Positions 35,264-44,177 are shown, counted from the stretch's first letter. The stretch: DNA of 64,000 nucleotides from GCA-003244245 sp050699635 (GCA_050699635.1 JBOHFK010000003.1:50496-114495), one strand, 5' to 3'. Numbers and translations: made by a program. The notes: generated by a model from the letters alone, not told the origin.

Positions 35264-36424
35264 TCAATCCGGACGATGCACCAGAAGCGGCACCAGTTGC
35301 TCGTCGGCGGTCAGCGAACCGTGGTGGCCGATCAGGCGGCTCAGCTTGGGTGTGACCTGGGACCGGGTGATGGCGAAGTCCGCGCGGGCGGCGACGACGA
35401 TGTCGCCGATGCGTTCGCGGATGCGGGGCTCCACTACCGGACCGAACCATCCTTCCGCGATGGCCTCGTCACGGGTGCAGATCCACGCTCGATCCCCGAT
35501 CAGCTCATCCCAGGTGGCCAGGACATCGTCGCTGGCGCCCGGGTCGGTGTAGACGTACCGGGCGCGCGGCTCTCCGCCGAGCAGGCGCACCCCGGCCTGC
35601 AGCACCGGTTCGGTGTCGAAATCGAGCCTGCTTGCCTCGGGCACGGTCACCATCCCGTGGTCTGCGATCACCACGAGCTGGGTAGCCGGCGGGAGGCCTT
35701 CCGCGATCGTGGCCGCCAGACGATCGACATGGCCCAGCTGGAACCGCCAGGGAAGCGACCCGACACCGTAGACGTGCCCCAGCAGGTCCAGGTCGCCGTG
35801 GTAGGCGTAGCAGAACGTGCGCTCGCGTCCGGACACGGCGGCCAATGCGTTGCCCGCCAGATCTCCCAGCGCGTGCACCCCTTGGATCTCGCCGCCGCGC
35901 AGCGCAGCGCGGGTCAGACCCGTACCCCGATGCACCTGCGGAACCGCCAAGGTGACCTGAACTCCCGCCGCCGCGGCACGCTCCAGCGCCGTGGGACGCG
36001 GCTGGATATCCTCGGGCACGAACCTGTCCCGGAGATCGACCTGCTCGCCCGCCCCATGGGTGTGCCAGCTCAACGCATTGATCAAAACGCCGTCGGGGAT
36101 GGCGAACGAGAAGCCGACGATTCCGTGCTGGCCCGCGGGTACACCCGTGCCGATGGCCGAGACGCTGGTCGCTGTTGTCGAAGGAAACCCGGCCGTTATC
36201 GGCGCGCTTGCCTTGGCCAATGACGAGAGAAAGGGAGCATCCACGGAGTGCTCCCGCAACGCCCGCCACCCGAGGCCGTCGACGAGCAGCAGGCAGACGC
36301 CCCGTACAGGGGCCAGCCCCAACCGATCGGTGAATCCCGCCACACCCAGACCGGCCAGCAGCGAGCACCCCACGTCGGCGAGTGACGTGCGACGGCCACC
36401 AGCTACATGCGGGGCATCCAGCAT
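35264..36424 (-). CDS. Alkaline phosphatase-superfamily nucleotide pyrophosphatase/phosphodiesterase
   Basis: A 386-residue metal-dependent enzyme of the type I phosphodiesterase fold. Metal and nucleophile regions are VCLLLVDGLGWRALREH and GFPSTTATSVSAIGTG (nucleophilic Thr in PSTTAT). Later metal ligands are YHGDLDLLGHVYG, VVIADHGMV and the C-terminal GHHGSLTADEQLVPLL. It begins inside the mshC stop (TGATG), so the two are translationally coupled, an arrangement seen in other actinobacteria. A GTG one codon upstream is an alternative start. The substrate is unknown. Confidence 0.88.
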   Translation of the reverse strand: MLDAPHVAGGRRTSLADVGCSLLAGLGVAGFTDRLGLAPVRGVCLLLVDGLGWRALREHSVDAPFLSSLAKASAPITAGFPSTTATSVSAIGTGVPAGQHGIVGFSFAIPDGVLINALSWHTHGAGEQVDLRDRFVPEDIQPRPTALERAAAAGVQVTLAVPQVHRGTGLTRAALRGGEIQGVHALGDLAGNALAAVSGRERTFCYAYHGDLDLLGHVYGVGSLPWRFQLGHVDRLAATIAEGLPPATQLVVIADHGMVTVPEASRLDFDTEPVLQAGVRLLGGEPRARYVYTDPGASDDVLATWDELIGDRAWICTRDEAIAEGWFGPVVEPRIRERIGDIVVAARADFAITRSQVTPKLSRLIGHHGSLTADEQLVPLLVHRPD

Positions 36425-37662
36425 CACAACGCGATGCCCAGCAGGGCATCCACCGCGGTCCGCAGCAGCTCAGGAGCGTGCACGTCGCGGCCGCGCCCGG
36501 CGAGCGTCTCTGCGCCCCACGCGTCGATGGCCGCGAGGGCGCCTACGGTGTCCAGATCATCTGCCAGACGGGCGCGCAGCAAGCCCACCACGTCGTGGCC
36601 CGGTGCGCCGGCGGGGCGTGCGACGGCATCCCGCCAACGGTCCAGCCGGTTCAGCGCGGCCTCAAGCATCTCAGTGGACCAGGACCGGTCGGTGCGGTAG
36701 TGCTCAGACAGCAACGCCAACCGCAGCGCCATCGGGTCCACCTGGTCGGCCCGCAGCCGGGAGACGAAGACCAGATTGCCCTTCGACTTGGACATCTTCT
36801 CGCCGTTGAGACCGATCATCCCGGTGTGCACATAGTGCCGGGCCATCGGATACTCGCCGGTGAGCGCCTCGGCGTGCGCGGCGGAGAACTCGTGATGGGG
36901 AAAGATCAGATCGGAGCCGCCGCCCTGCACATCGAAGCCCATGCCCAGCCGGTTGAGCCCGATAGCGCAGCATTCCACATGCCAGCCAGGACGCCCCGGA
37001 CCCAGCTCGGAATCCCAGGACGGCTCGCCTTCCCGAGCGGTGCGCCACATCAGGGCGTCCAGCGGGTGCCGCTTGCCGGGCCGCTCCGGGTCCCCACCGC
37101 GCTGCGCGGAGAGCCGGGCCATGGTGGCCTCGTCGTAGCCCGATTCGGATCCGAAGTGCTCGGCGGCATGGTGGTCGAAATAGAGGTCCGGGTGCGCGGG
37201 ATCGTCGATCCGGTAAGCCGCTCCGCAGGCGAGCAGCTTGCCGATTACCTCGACGATCTCACCGATCGCTTCGACGGCACCGACGAAGTCTCGCGGGGGC
37301 AGCACCCGCAGTGATTCCATGTCCTCGCGGAACAGCGCGGTCTCCCGCATCCCGAGTACCACCCAGTCGTCCTGGTCGCGGATCGCCCGTTCCAGCAGTG
37401 GATCGTCGACATCGGTGACGTTCTGTACGTAGTGCACCTGGTGGCCGGCGTCGCGCCAGTACCGGTGGATCAGGTCAAAGGCCAGGTAGGTGGCCGCGTG
37501 CCCGAGGTGGGTGGCGTCGTAGGGGGTGATCCCGCACACGTACATCCGTGCGGTGGAGCCGGGCGCGGTCGGCCGGACCCGCCCGGCGGCGGTGTTATGC
37601 AGCCGTAGCGGCGGGCCCTGACCGGGTAGCTGCGGCAATGCTGTCGACATCCAGGGCTGCAT
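36424..37662 (-). CDS. mshC: Cysteine:GlcN-Ins ligase of mycothiol synthesis
   Basis: A 412-residue ligase related to cysteinyl-tRNA synthetase, which couples Cys to GlcN-inositol with ATP, making the direct precursor of mycothiol. It has the zinc/Cys-binding and HIGH-like region MYVCGITPYDATHLGHAATYLAFD, NVTDVDDPLLERA, and the KMSKS-like loop EKMSKSKGNLVFVS. It is shorter than CysRS and lacks the tRNA anticodon-binding domain, which separates it from cysS. Its presence places the organism among mycothiol-producing actinobacteria. Confidence 0.96.
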   Translation of the reverse strand: MQPWMSTALPQLPGQGPPLRLHNTAAGRVRPTAPGSTARMYVCGITPYDATHLGHAATYLAFDLIHRYWRDAGHQVHYVQNVTDVDDPLLERAIRDQDDWVVLGMRETALFREDMESLRVLPPRDFVGAVEAIGEIVEVIGKLLACGAAYRIDDPAHPDLYFDHHAAEHFGSESGYDEATMARLSAQRGGDPERPGKRHPLDALMWRTAREGEPSWDSELGPGRPGWHVECCAIGLNRLGMGFDVQGGGSDLIFPHHEFSAAHAEALTGEYPMARHYVHTGMIGLNGEKMSKSKGNLVFVSRLRADQVDPMALRLALLSEHYRTDRSWSTEMLEAALNRLDRWRDAVARPAGAPGHDVVGLLRARLADDLDTVGALAAIDAWGAETLAGRGRDVHAPELLRTAVDALLGIAL

Positions 37663-37714
37663 GGATTCGACACTACGTCACCGCCCCGTGCCGACCGGTG
37701 GCCTCGGTGAGGTG

Positions 37715-38640
37715 CTACACCCGGTCAAGCAAGTCGCCGAAGATCCTCTGACCGAGCAGTTCGGCCTCCGCTGGTGTCAGGATCTCCCCGGGGACGTGTG
37801 ACGGACCCCGACGAACACCACCGCCGACGCCGGATCCCACACGAACCGCCCGCCGGTGACCGTCACCGTGATCGGTGCGCCGCTGACGGGTTCCGCCGTG
37901 GTGATCACCGCCTCGCCGCTGAGCATGGCCGGTATACCCACTGCATCGATCGCACACATCGCGTACACCTCGACCCCACCGGGGAGCCGGACCCGGTGCC
38001 GGGTGGGCGCTGCCGAGAACGGATACGCGACCCGGACCTGCCCGTCAGCACCCAGGCGCACGACGTCTGCAGTATGCAGGCGGTCCAGTACCAGCGCGGC
38101 CGGCACCACGAATCCGGCTGCCACCCGATCCAGTTCCCCAGAATCGGGTGGGGCTCCGGTGGCGGCGAACGCCCGCAGGATGGCCTGACAGATTGCCCGC
38201 TCGGCTGGGTCCGTGGGAGCTGCGCGGCCCCGCCAGATGCGCAGGGCTGAGGCCGCGGACCCGTCGGTCGGTCGCGCGCAGCAGTCCTCCACCGCGCCGC
38301 TGGCGTCGACGCAGGCCGTTAGCTCCTCGTCGGCGGCGGCGCGGCCCAGGATTCTTCGGAGCGCGGCCATCGAGGGCGTTCCCTGCACCCGGCCGTCCTC
38401 ATCGCGGTACAACCGGCAGGACACGCTCGGCGCCAGACTTAGCTCGCCGAAGGGATCGATCCCGTCCACCAGCAGCGTCGGCGACCCAGTCATGCCCACC
38501 GCAGCCGCCGCGTCGAGGTCGGTAACGACACAATGGGTCCGCTCGACCCTGACGCCGTGCCCGGCCAGCGCCTGGTCCAGCCGCTCCTCCAGCAGCGCGA
38601 CGTTCGGGCAGCCGGGCACCTGCAGAATCTCCAGCTTCAC
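37715..38640 (-). pseudogene. Thioredoxin-fold/MerB-like (alkylmercury lyase) fusion, broken at the 3' end
   Basis: From GTG 38640 (behind AGGGGAGG) an N-terminal thioredoxin-like part (VKLEILQVPGCPNVALLEER, TGSPTLLVDGIDPF) leads into an organomercurial lyase-like domain with the first catalytic pair Cys-x-x-Asp in YAMCAIDAVG. The frame ends early (VRHTSPGRS, stop 37777), while the expected family tail GEILTPAEAELLGQRIFGDLL continues in another frame to 37715. The piece that should hold the second catalytic cysteine (before an FF motif) is missing. So C-to-Hg cleavage is unlikely; a deletion plus frameshift explains this. Confidence 0.7.
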
Positions 38641-38806
38641 CGCATGCCTCCCCTGACTCTGACCGGCCGAGGCCTCCCGAACACGTGCTGACCGGCCATT
38701 CCCACCAATCGTAGTTTGGGTGCCCGCCACCGGGAGGCCGACCGTGCGGACACACCGGCACGACACACGGCGCACGCCGGCACGACACGGGTCAGGAGGG
38801 TCTTCG

Positions 38807-38842
38807 GTGGCGGAGGTAGTCGCCGACCACTGCGGCGCCCAG
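38807..38842. repeat. 36-bp direct repeat, left copy
   Basis: Identical over 36 bases to 39666-39701, which is the 3' end of the VWA protein gene; similarity continues a few bases further. The two copies flank peptide gene 2 in direct orientation, 859 bases apart. Confidence 0.9.
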
Positions 38843-38911
38843 GCTGTCCATAATTCTGGCCCGATACTCTCGCTACTCTTTCCGTGTGTGAATCAGACAA
38901 GCTAAACAACC

Positions 38912-38938
38912 GACCGGATCGCCCATTCCGGACGAATC
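38912..38938 (+). promoter_or_regulatory. Shared upstream element before peptide gene 2
   Basis: Counterpart of 34804-34830 (23 of 27 bases the same). It lies 330 bases before the ATG of peptide gene 2. The inverted-repeat character is kept but less perfect. Confidence 0.45.
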
Positions 38939-39093
38939 TTTCATTGCGCATTTAGGTCTGTGTAACTCGGGCTGATCTGATACTGCGTGTGCGATCATGT
39001 ATTCACTCTGTAGTTAAGAGGAAGTAGCAAAATAGACACAAGACGCGCATCTTGTCACTCTTTCTTGCGATACTCTAGGCCATTCGGGTACTC

Positions 39094-39125
39094 TTATGAC
39101 GCACCCACCTTGCGGTGCGTCATAA
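39094..39125. terminator. Perfect hairpin in the leader of peptide gene 2
   Basis: TTATGACGCACC (39094-39105) pairs exactly with GGTGCGTCATAA (39114-39125) around an 8-base loop. It lies 143 bases before the ATG. It could be a terminator or attenuator; as a DNA palindrome it could also be an operator. There is no clear U-run after it. Confidence 0.5.
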
Positions 39126-39268
39126 TCCTTACGCGAGGCTCAGACCTGCCGATGCGCCTCGGAAGGCTCGGTTGGTGATCGATTTGCATTAGAGTCAGCT
39201 GCTCGATCTGTCGACATTCCGAGGTTCTGCCCCCCGTTTCCAGTGGCCCCTAGCCCTAGGAGATATCG

Positions 39269-39550
39269 ATGTCTGACGAACTGACCTTTGCCGAGATTGA
39301 CGCTCAGCAGGCGGAGTTGCTCCCCGCGCGTACGGTTCTGTCCCTGTTCGCGACCGGTGCCACCGGCGGCATCGGCACCCCCGGCGGCACCGGCACCCCC
39401 GGCACCGGGCCCGGCGGCGGAGCCGGCGGCTCCGGTGGGGGGGCCGGCGGCGGCCTATTCTTCAACTTCCTGAGCGGCTTGGGCCCTGGAGGGACCGCGT
39501 CCGCGGGTAACGCCACCGGCGGCCTCGGGGGCCACGGGGGCAACACCTGA
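39269..39550 (+). CDS. LPART-leader Gly-rich peptide 2 (orphan precursor)
   Basis: A 93-residue peptide: leader MSDELTFAEIDAQQAELLPA + RTVLSLF, then a Gly/Thr/Pro repeat zone (TGGIGTPGGTGTPGTGPGG), a hydrophobic patch GGGLFFNFLSGLGPGG, and a Gly-rich end GGLGGHGGNT. The patch FNFLSGLG recurs in peptide 3 as RNFLNGLG. AGGAG at 39258-39262 precedes ATG 39269. It carries no cysteine and no signal peptide. It is bracketed by the 36-bp direct repeat and is convergent with the VWA gene. Confidence 0.8.
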   Translation: MSDELTFAEIDAQQAELLPARTVLSLFATGATGGIGTPGGTGTPGTGPGGGAGGSGGGAGGGLFFNFLSGLGPGGTASAGNATGGLGGHGGNT

Positions 39551-39650
39551 GCCCGTAGCAGCTGAGTTCAGCCTTGACACCTGCCATTCACTGCGGGAAG
39601 GCACCGGATAATCAGCGGAGGTGTGAGCGCTGGGGGCGGCCGATGGCGGG

Positions 39651-41609
39651 TTAGGGGCGCTTTCTGTGGCGGAGGTAGTCGCCGACCACTGCGGCGCCCA
39701 GACCGTCCACTCCGGGGTCGAGTACGCGGCCGCCGCAGCGGCGGGCGAGGGTGTGCACGAAATCGGCGAGGCGGGGATCGTGGCCCAGCATCACGATGCT
39801 TACCGCCGCGCCGATGCGCGCCAGGCTGTCCATCTCGCGCACGGTCAGGGCGAGTGTCTGGGGCTGCGGCGGGTAGCTGAAGACGGCCTCACCATCGGGT
39901 TCCAGATGCGCGGTGGGCTCGCCATCGGTGACCACCAGCAGCACCTGCGCGGCGTCGGGGTGCCGGCGCAGATATCGCCCGGCCAGCAGCAGAGCGTGGT
40001 GCAGGTTGGTGCCCTGCTCCCACACTCCGGCCAATCCGGTGAGTTGCGCGATGTCCACCCGCTGGGCATGTCGCCCGAAGGTGATGAGTTCCAGTGCGTC
40101 GGAGCGAAACCGGGTCCTGACCAGATGGTGCAGCGCCAGGGCGGTGCGCTTCATCGGCACCCAATGCCCGTCCTGCACCATCGACCACGAGGTGTCAACG
40201 CACAGCGCCACCGCGGCCCGAGCGCGCTGCTCGGTGTCGGTGACCTCGACGTCCTCGACGGTCAACAGTGGTCCCCCGCCCTGGGTGGCGGCCCGGCGCA
40301 GCACGCTGTTGCGCACAGTGCGGGGGACGTCCCACGGCTCGGAGTCACCGAACTCCCAGGGGCGGGTGCCCCCGGTGGGTTCTCCGGCCGCCCCGGCCCG
40401 GCGCAGCTCACGCTCGCCCCGTCGGCTGCGCAGTACCTCGGTCACGTCGGCCAGTGCCTGCGAGCCGAGCCGACGCATTGCCTTGGGCGACAACCGCAGC
40501 GACCCGTCGGGGGCGCGCTCGAAGAACCCGTGGCGCTCCAGCTCACGTTCCAGCTCAGCGAGCCGACGGGCATCGATCCGGGCTTCCTCACCCAGTTGGC
40601 GGGTCAGTGCGTCCAGGTCGACATCCTCGGCGCGCGCCCCGGCATAGGACTGGGCGAGCTGTTCGGCCAGCGCATCGAGCTCGGCGAGATCGGCCATCGC
40701 CTGCGCGCCCTCGCCCAGGCCGAGCGGGTCTTGACCGCGGAACCGCTCGGAGCCCTGCCAGTCCTCGCCGGGCCGCAGCGCCTGCAGCTGGGCATCCAGT
40801 GTCGCCAACTGGGCCGCCAGCCGCGGGTCACCAAAGGCCTGCTGGATGAGCTCAGCCAGCTCGGCGCGTTGCTGGGGGCTCATCGAGTTGAGCATCCGCT
40901 GCGCCGCGGCCGCCCTGGCGGCCAGCGCGTCGATCAACTCCTCGACGTTGCGGGGGCGTTCGGGGAAGAAGTCCCCGTGCTTGCGCATGAACTGCTCGAA
41001 GCGCTGAGGGGTGTCCGGGTTCCTCTGGGCGTGTGCGGCGAGCAGATCGTTGAGGTCTGACAGCATCTGCCGGATCCGCTCGACGTCCTCGGGCGAACTG
41101 GACTGCAGCGCTTGCTTCATTCCCTCGAAGCGCTGTTCGAGCAGTTGCTGACCGAGCAGATCCCGGATTTCCTGGTAGGCCTGCGCGGCCTCGGCGGAAC
41201 GCCAGTCGTAGTCGGCGAGCTCGGTAACGGCGCGGGCGGTGTCCGGGGCCAGCGCATCGAGCCGGGCTTCGCGGAATCGGGCGTCATCGTCGGGATCCGG
41301 GAACAGGGCCCGTCGCTCCGCGGCAAGGGCCTTGTCCAGGAGTTCGCGAACCTGTTGCAGGGTGCCGTCGAGCCGGTGGCGGCGGGTGATCTCGGCGCGG
41401 CGCTGCCAGATCCGCCGGGCCAGCTCATCCATCCCGCGGGTGCCGGGCAGCCCCCGGCGCAGCAGCTCCCGCATCGCGGCCCGGGGCGAGGCGCCGTCCA
41501 TCACATCGCGTCCGATCTGGTCCAGCGCTGCGGTCAGATCGGCGGGCGGGGCTAGCGGGTCCGGGCCACCCCGCCAGGGCCCGTAGCTGTACCGGCCTGC
41601 GGAGGTCAT
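39651..41609 (-). CDS. VWA-domain (CoxE-like) protein
   Basis: A 652-residue protein with a long helical, charged N-terminal two thirds (Gln/Glu/Arg-rich; coiled-coil-like around 150-360) and a C-terminal von Willebrand A domain of about 190 residues. The MIDAS motif is DTSWSM, followed by a Thr region EQGTNLHHAL and the acidic VVTDGEPTAH. Its ATG overlaps the ATPase stop by four bases. The pair resembles Rv0958/Rv0959: a MoxR-type ATPase and its VWA partner, which act together as a remodelling or metal-insertion machine in characterised systems. The client is unknown. Its last bases form the right copy of the 36-bp repeat. Confidence 0.9.
   Translation of the reverse strand: MTSAGRYSYGPWRGGPDPLAPPADLTAALDQIGRDVMDGASPRAAMRELLRRGLPGTRGMDELARRIWQRRAEITRRHRLDGTLQQVRELLDKALAAERRALFPDPDDDARFREARLDALAPDTARAVTELADYDWRSAEAAQAYQEIRDLLGQQLLEQRFEGMKQALQSSSPEDVERIRQMLSDLNDLLAAHAQRNPDTPQRFEQFMRKHGDFFPERPRNVEELIDALAARAAAAQRMLNSMSPQQRAELAELIQQAFGDPRLAAQLATLDAQLQALRPGEDWQGSERFRGQDPLGLGEGAQAMADLAELDALAEQLAQSYAGARAEDVDLDALTRQLGEEARIDARRLAELERELERHGFFERAPDGSLRLSPKAMRRLGSQALADVTEVLRSRRGERELRRAGAAGEPTGGTRPWEFGDSEPWDVPRTVRNSVLRRAATQGGGPLLTVEDVEVTDTEQRARAAVALCVDTSWSMVQDGHWVPMKRTALALHHLVRTRFRSDALELITFGRHAQRVDIAQLTGLAGVWEQGTNLHHALLLAGRYLRRHPDAAQVLLVVTDGEPTAHLEPDGEAVFSYPPQPQTLALTVREMDSLARIGAAVSIVMLGHDPRLADFVHTLARRCGGRVLDPGVDGLGAAVVGDYLRHRKRP
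39666..39701. repeat. 36-bp direct repeat, right copy
   Basis: The 3' end of the VWA gene on the minus strand (encoding part of GLGAAVVGDYLRHR). Identical to 38807-38842. This copy is in its natural coding context, so the left one is the displaced copy. Confidence 0.9.
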
Positions 41610-43060
41610 TGCCGGGATCCGTACACGGTGCGGCCGTCCTCGACGTCCTTACCGAGCTTGCGGGTGAGATACAGCGACTCCAGCGCGAGCTCGATGGCGG
41701 CGGCGATCGGGCCGGGCGGACCACCGGGCGCAGCATTGAGCCGTGTGGCGACCTCGTGCAGCACCGGCAGTTCGGGCAAGGCGGCCAGCACAGCGCTGGC
41801 CGGTACCTGCTCTCCCGTGGCCACCCGGTGCCCACCCGAGACCGCCGCAGCCAGCGGTGCCAGGTTCAATCCCCGCAGCCGGGCCCGGGCAGTGTCGGCC
41901 ACCGCCCGGCGCAGCAGGTGGGTCAGCACCTCACCCTGCTCGTCGCGTTCGGTCGACTGCTGGTCGTAGCCGGACTCGAACTCCAGTTTGCCGCGCAGCA
42001 CCGCCGGCACGGCCTCCAGGTCCACCGGCCGGGCCACCGCGTGGTCCTCCCCGGTCAGCGCGGCACGGCGCAGCGCCGCGGCGGCGACGGTCTCCGCGCC
42101 GGCCACCGCGAACCGCGCCGACACCCCGGAACGCTGGTCGATCGCCGCGCTGCCGCGCAGGTGACGGGAGAACCGGGCCAGCACCTCAAGCAGCGGCTCC
42201 CCTACTTCCGCGCCGATGCCGGTCAGGTCGGCTTCCTGCGCGACCAGGGCGATCTCGGCGGCCATCTCCCGCGGGTAGTGGGTGCGGATCTCGGCGCCGA
42301 AGCGGTCCTTGAGCGGCGTGATGATCCGGCCGCGGTTGGTGTAGTCCTCAGGGTTGGCGCTGGCCACCACGAGCACGTCCAGCGGCAATCGCAGGGTGTA
42401 GCCGCGAACCTGGATGTCTCGCTCTTCCATCACATTGAGCAGCGAGACCTGGATCCGCTCAGCCAGATCGGGAAGCTCATTGATCGCCACAATGCCGCGA
42501 TGCGCGCGAGGCACCAACCCGAAATGGATCGTCTCCGGATCACCCAGGCTGCGGCCCTGCGCGACCTTCACTGGATCGACATCGCCCACCAGGTCACCGA
42601 CTGAGGTGTCCGGAGTGGCGAGTTTCTCGGTGTAGCGCAGCGACCGGTGCAGCCAGGCCACCGGTAGGTCGTCGCCGAGCTCCGCGGCGCGCCGGATCGA
42701 GCCCGGGGTGATCGGCTGGAACGGATGCTCGGCGAGCTCGGCGCCCTCGATCACCGGCGTCCACTCATCCAGCAGCCCGGTCAGGGTGCGCAGCAGCCGG
42801 GTCTTACCCTGGCCTCGCTCACCCAGCAGCACCACGTCATGCCCGGCCAGCAACGCCCGCTCCAGCTGCGGCAGCACAGTGTCACCGAACCCGATGATGC
42901 CCGGCCAGGGATCACGGCCGCTGCGCAACGCGTTGAGCAGGTTCGCCCGGACTTCGCTCTTGACTCCCCGCTGCACGTGCCCGGAGGCGCGTAGCGCACC
43001 CGCTGTACGCGGCAGGTCGGCCGGATGTTCCAGGGATCCGCGCTGGGGGGTGAGGGCCAC
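41606..43060 (-). CDS. MoxR/Mg-chelatase-type AAA+ ATPase
   Basis: A 484-residue AAA+ ATPase. Walker A is LGERGQGKTRLLR, Walker B/sensor region RGIVAINELPDLAERIQVSLLNVMEERDIQVRG, and sensor 1 LDVLVVASANPEDY. A C-terminal helical lid follows. It is the first gene of a coupled pair with the VWA protein. Family members assemble as hexamers that remodel a client through the VWA partner. It starts at GTG 43060 and is divergent from the peptide cassette region. Confidence 0.9.
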   Translation of the reverse strand: MALTPQRGSLEHPADLPRTAGALRASGHVQRGVKSEVRANLLNALRSGRDPWPGIIGFGDTVLPQLERALLAGHDVVLLGERGQGKTRLLRTLTGLLDEWTPVIEGAELAEHPFQPITPGSIRRAAELGDDLPVAWLHRSLRYTEKLATPDTSVGDLVGDVDPVKVAQGRSLGDPETIHFGLVPRAHRGIVAINELPDLAERIQVSLLNVMEERDIQVRGYTLRLPLDVLVVASANPEDYTNRGRIITPLKDRFGAEIRTHYPREMAAEIALVAQEADLTGIGAEVGEPLLEVLARFSRHLRGSAAIDQRSGVSARFAVAGAETVAAAALRRAALTGEDHAVARPVDLEAVPAVLRGKLEFESGYDQQSTERDEQGEVLTHLLRRAVADTARARLRGLNLAPLAAAVSGGHRVATGEQVPASAVLAALPELPVLHEVATRLNAAPGGPPGPIAAAIELALESLYLTRKLGKDVEDGRTVYGSRQ

Positions 43061-43178
43061 GGCTCCACGCTACGCAACAACCGGCCCGGCCAGCATCCCG
43101 CGTCAGCGACCAGGATCTCCCCGGCTGGCCCGTAGCGTGACGACCCCAGCACTCGCCAGATGATGTTGGCAGCTCTGC

Positions 43179-43246
43179 TGTCGCCGAGTTCGACTACAGA
43201 GTTGTTCCCCCCGCCATCAGCAGCTCTGCTGTCGAACTCGGCGACA
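43179..43246. repeat. Long inverted repeat in intergenic DNA
   Basis: TGTCGCCGAGTTCGA (43179-43193) and its exact reverse complement (43232-43246) are 38 bases apart, and agctctgctgtcg also appears as a direct repeat in both halves. The core CGCCGAGTTCGA recurs in the terminator-like hairpin at 50455-50518. The intergenic stretch 43061-43707 otherwise holds no gene. Confidence 0.7.
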
Positions 43247-43474
43247 CCAGGGTGACGGAGCGAGCGGCGGGCTGATATCTGGCGACTGATCGACCTGGCT
43301 GAGCTGGTCTTTTTCAGCTGTTCCAGATGGCATCCGCCCGCAAGGACCTGCTTTTCATTGGGATTTACCCGTAGTTCATTGGACCGGATACCAAACAGGA
43401 ACTCGCATTCAACCGCTCGTTAATAAAGGCGTAGAACGCAAAGTGAGCGAGGCATCACGAAATTAGAAACATGC

Positions 43475-43509
43475 TACGCCGATCGAGTGGTTCGACCCGA
43501 TTCAAGTTA
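43475..43509 (+). promoter_or_regulatory. Conserved element upstream of cassette A
   Basis: A 35-base stretch matching 47396-47430 ahead of cassette B at 30 of 35 positions, including an unbroken gtggttcgac. It lies 199 bases before peptide gene 3. Since the surrounding DNA is otherwise poorly conserved between the two copies, it is likely a promoter or regulator site. Confidence 0.5.
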
Positions 43510-43707
43510 CGACTGGAGATCGGTCACGATTAACCCTCATGACAGGCTCAAACCATCGGTCAAGTTCTGATGGTGTGCCTGCCGAGGCGGTGTTCGTGAT
43601 CGGTATGAAACCTGGACTTGTGGGCTCGATCCGGCAGGTCGCGGTCAGTTCACGACCACGGAAATTCTGTTCCCGACTCAGCGGGATACATTACTAGGAG
43701 GAAATTG

Positions 43708-44094
43708 ATGTCTGATGCAATGAGCTTTGCCGAGCTCACCGGCCAGCGCGTGGAGCTGCTGCCGGCCCGTACCGCCATGACCGTGTTCCCCATGGCCGGT
43801 GACAATGGCGTCGGCAACGGTGGCGACGCTACCGGTGGCCAGGGTGGCACCGGTGGCCAGGGTGGCCAGGGTGGCACCGGCGGCCCGGGTGGCACCGGCA
43901 ACGGCGGGGTCGGCATTATCCTGTTCCCGATCAACACGGGCGGCAGCAACCAGAGCAACAGTGCTGGTAACGGCATCGGCGGCCACGGCGGCAACGCCAA
44001 CGGCGGCGCGGGCGGCAACGCCAACGGCGGCGCTGCGCACGGCGGCAACGCCGGCTTCCACCTCAGGAACTTCCTCAACGGCCTGGGGTTCTGA
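43708..44094 (+). CDS. LPART-leader Gly/Asn-rich peptide 3 (cassette A precursor)
   Basis: A 128-residue peptide from ATG 43708, behind AGGAGG with 7-base spacing; an upstream extension of the frame has no such site. Leader MSDAMSFAELTGQRVELLPA + RTAMTVF. The tail is Gly-rich with repeated GGQGGTGG and GGNANGGAGG units, a short non-Gly block GVGIILFPINTGGSNQ in the middle, and the end GFHLRNFLNGLGF. No cysteine, no signal peptide. It is the first gene of cassette A and is followed by a strong hairpin, then the RRE/M50-like protease. It superficially resembles PGRS regions of mycobacteria but has no PE domain. Confidence 0.82.
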   Translation: MSDAMSFAELTGQRVELLPARTAMTVFPMAGDNGVGNGGDATGGQGGTGGQGGQGGTGGPGGTGNGGVGIILFPINTGGSNQSNSAGNGIGGHGGNANGGAGGNANGGAAHGGNAGFHLRNFLNGLGF

Positions 44095-44140
44095 GTTGTG
44101 CCAGTGCCGCTGGTGATCATTTGATCCGTGCGGTCCCCGT

Positions 44141-44177
44141 GGGGGGAGGGGTGGTCAGTGCAACCACCCCTCCCCCC
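44141..44177 (+). terminator. Hairpin between peptide 3 and its protease
   Basis: A perfect 15-bp stem, GGGGGGAGGGGTGGT (44141-44155) with ACCACCCCTCCCCCC (44163-44177), around a 7-base loop. There is no U-run. It probably terminates most transcripts or protects the peptide mRNA 3' end, so that the peptide is made in excess over the enzyme. Confidence 0.75.
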
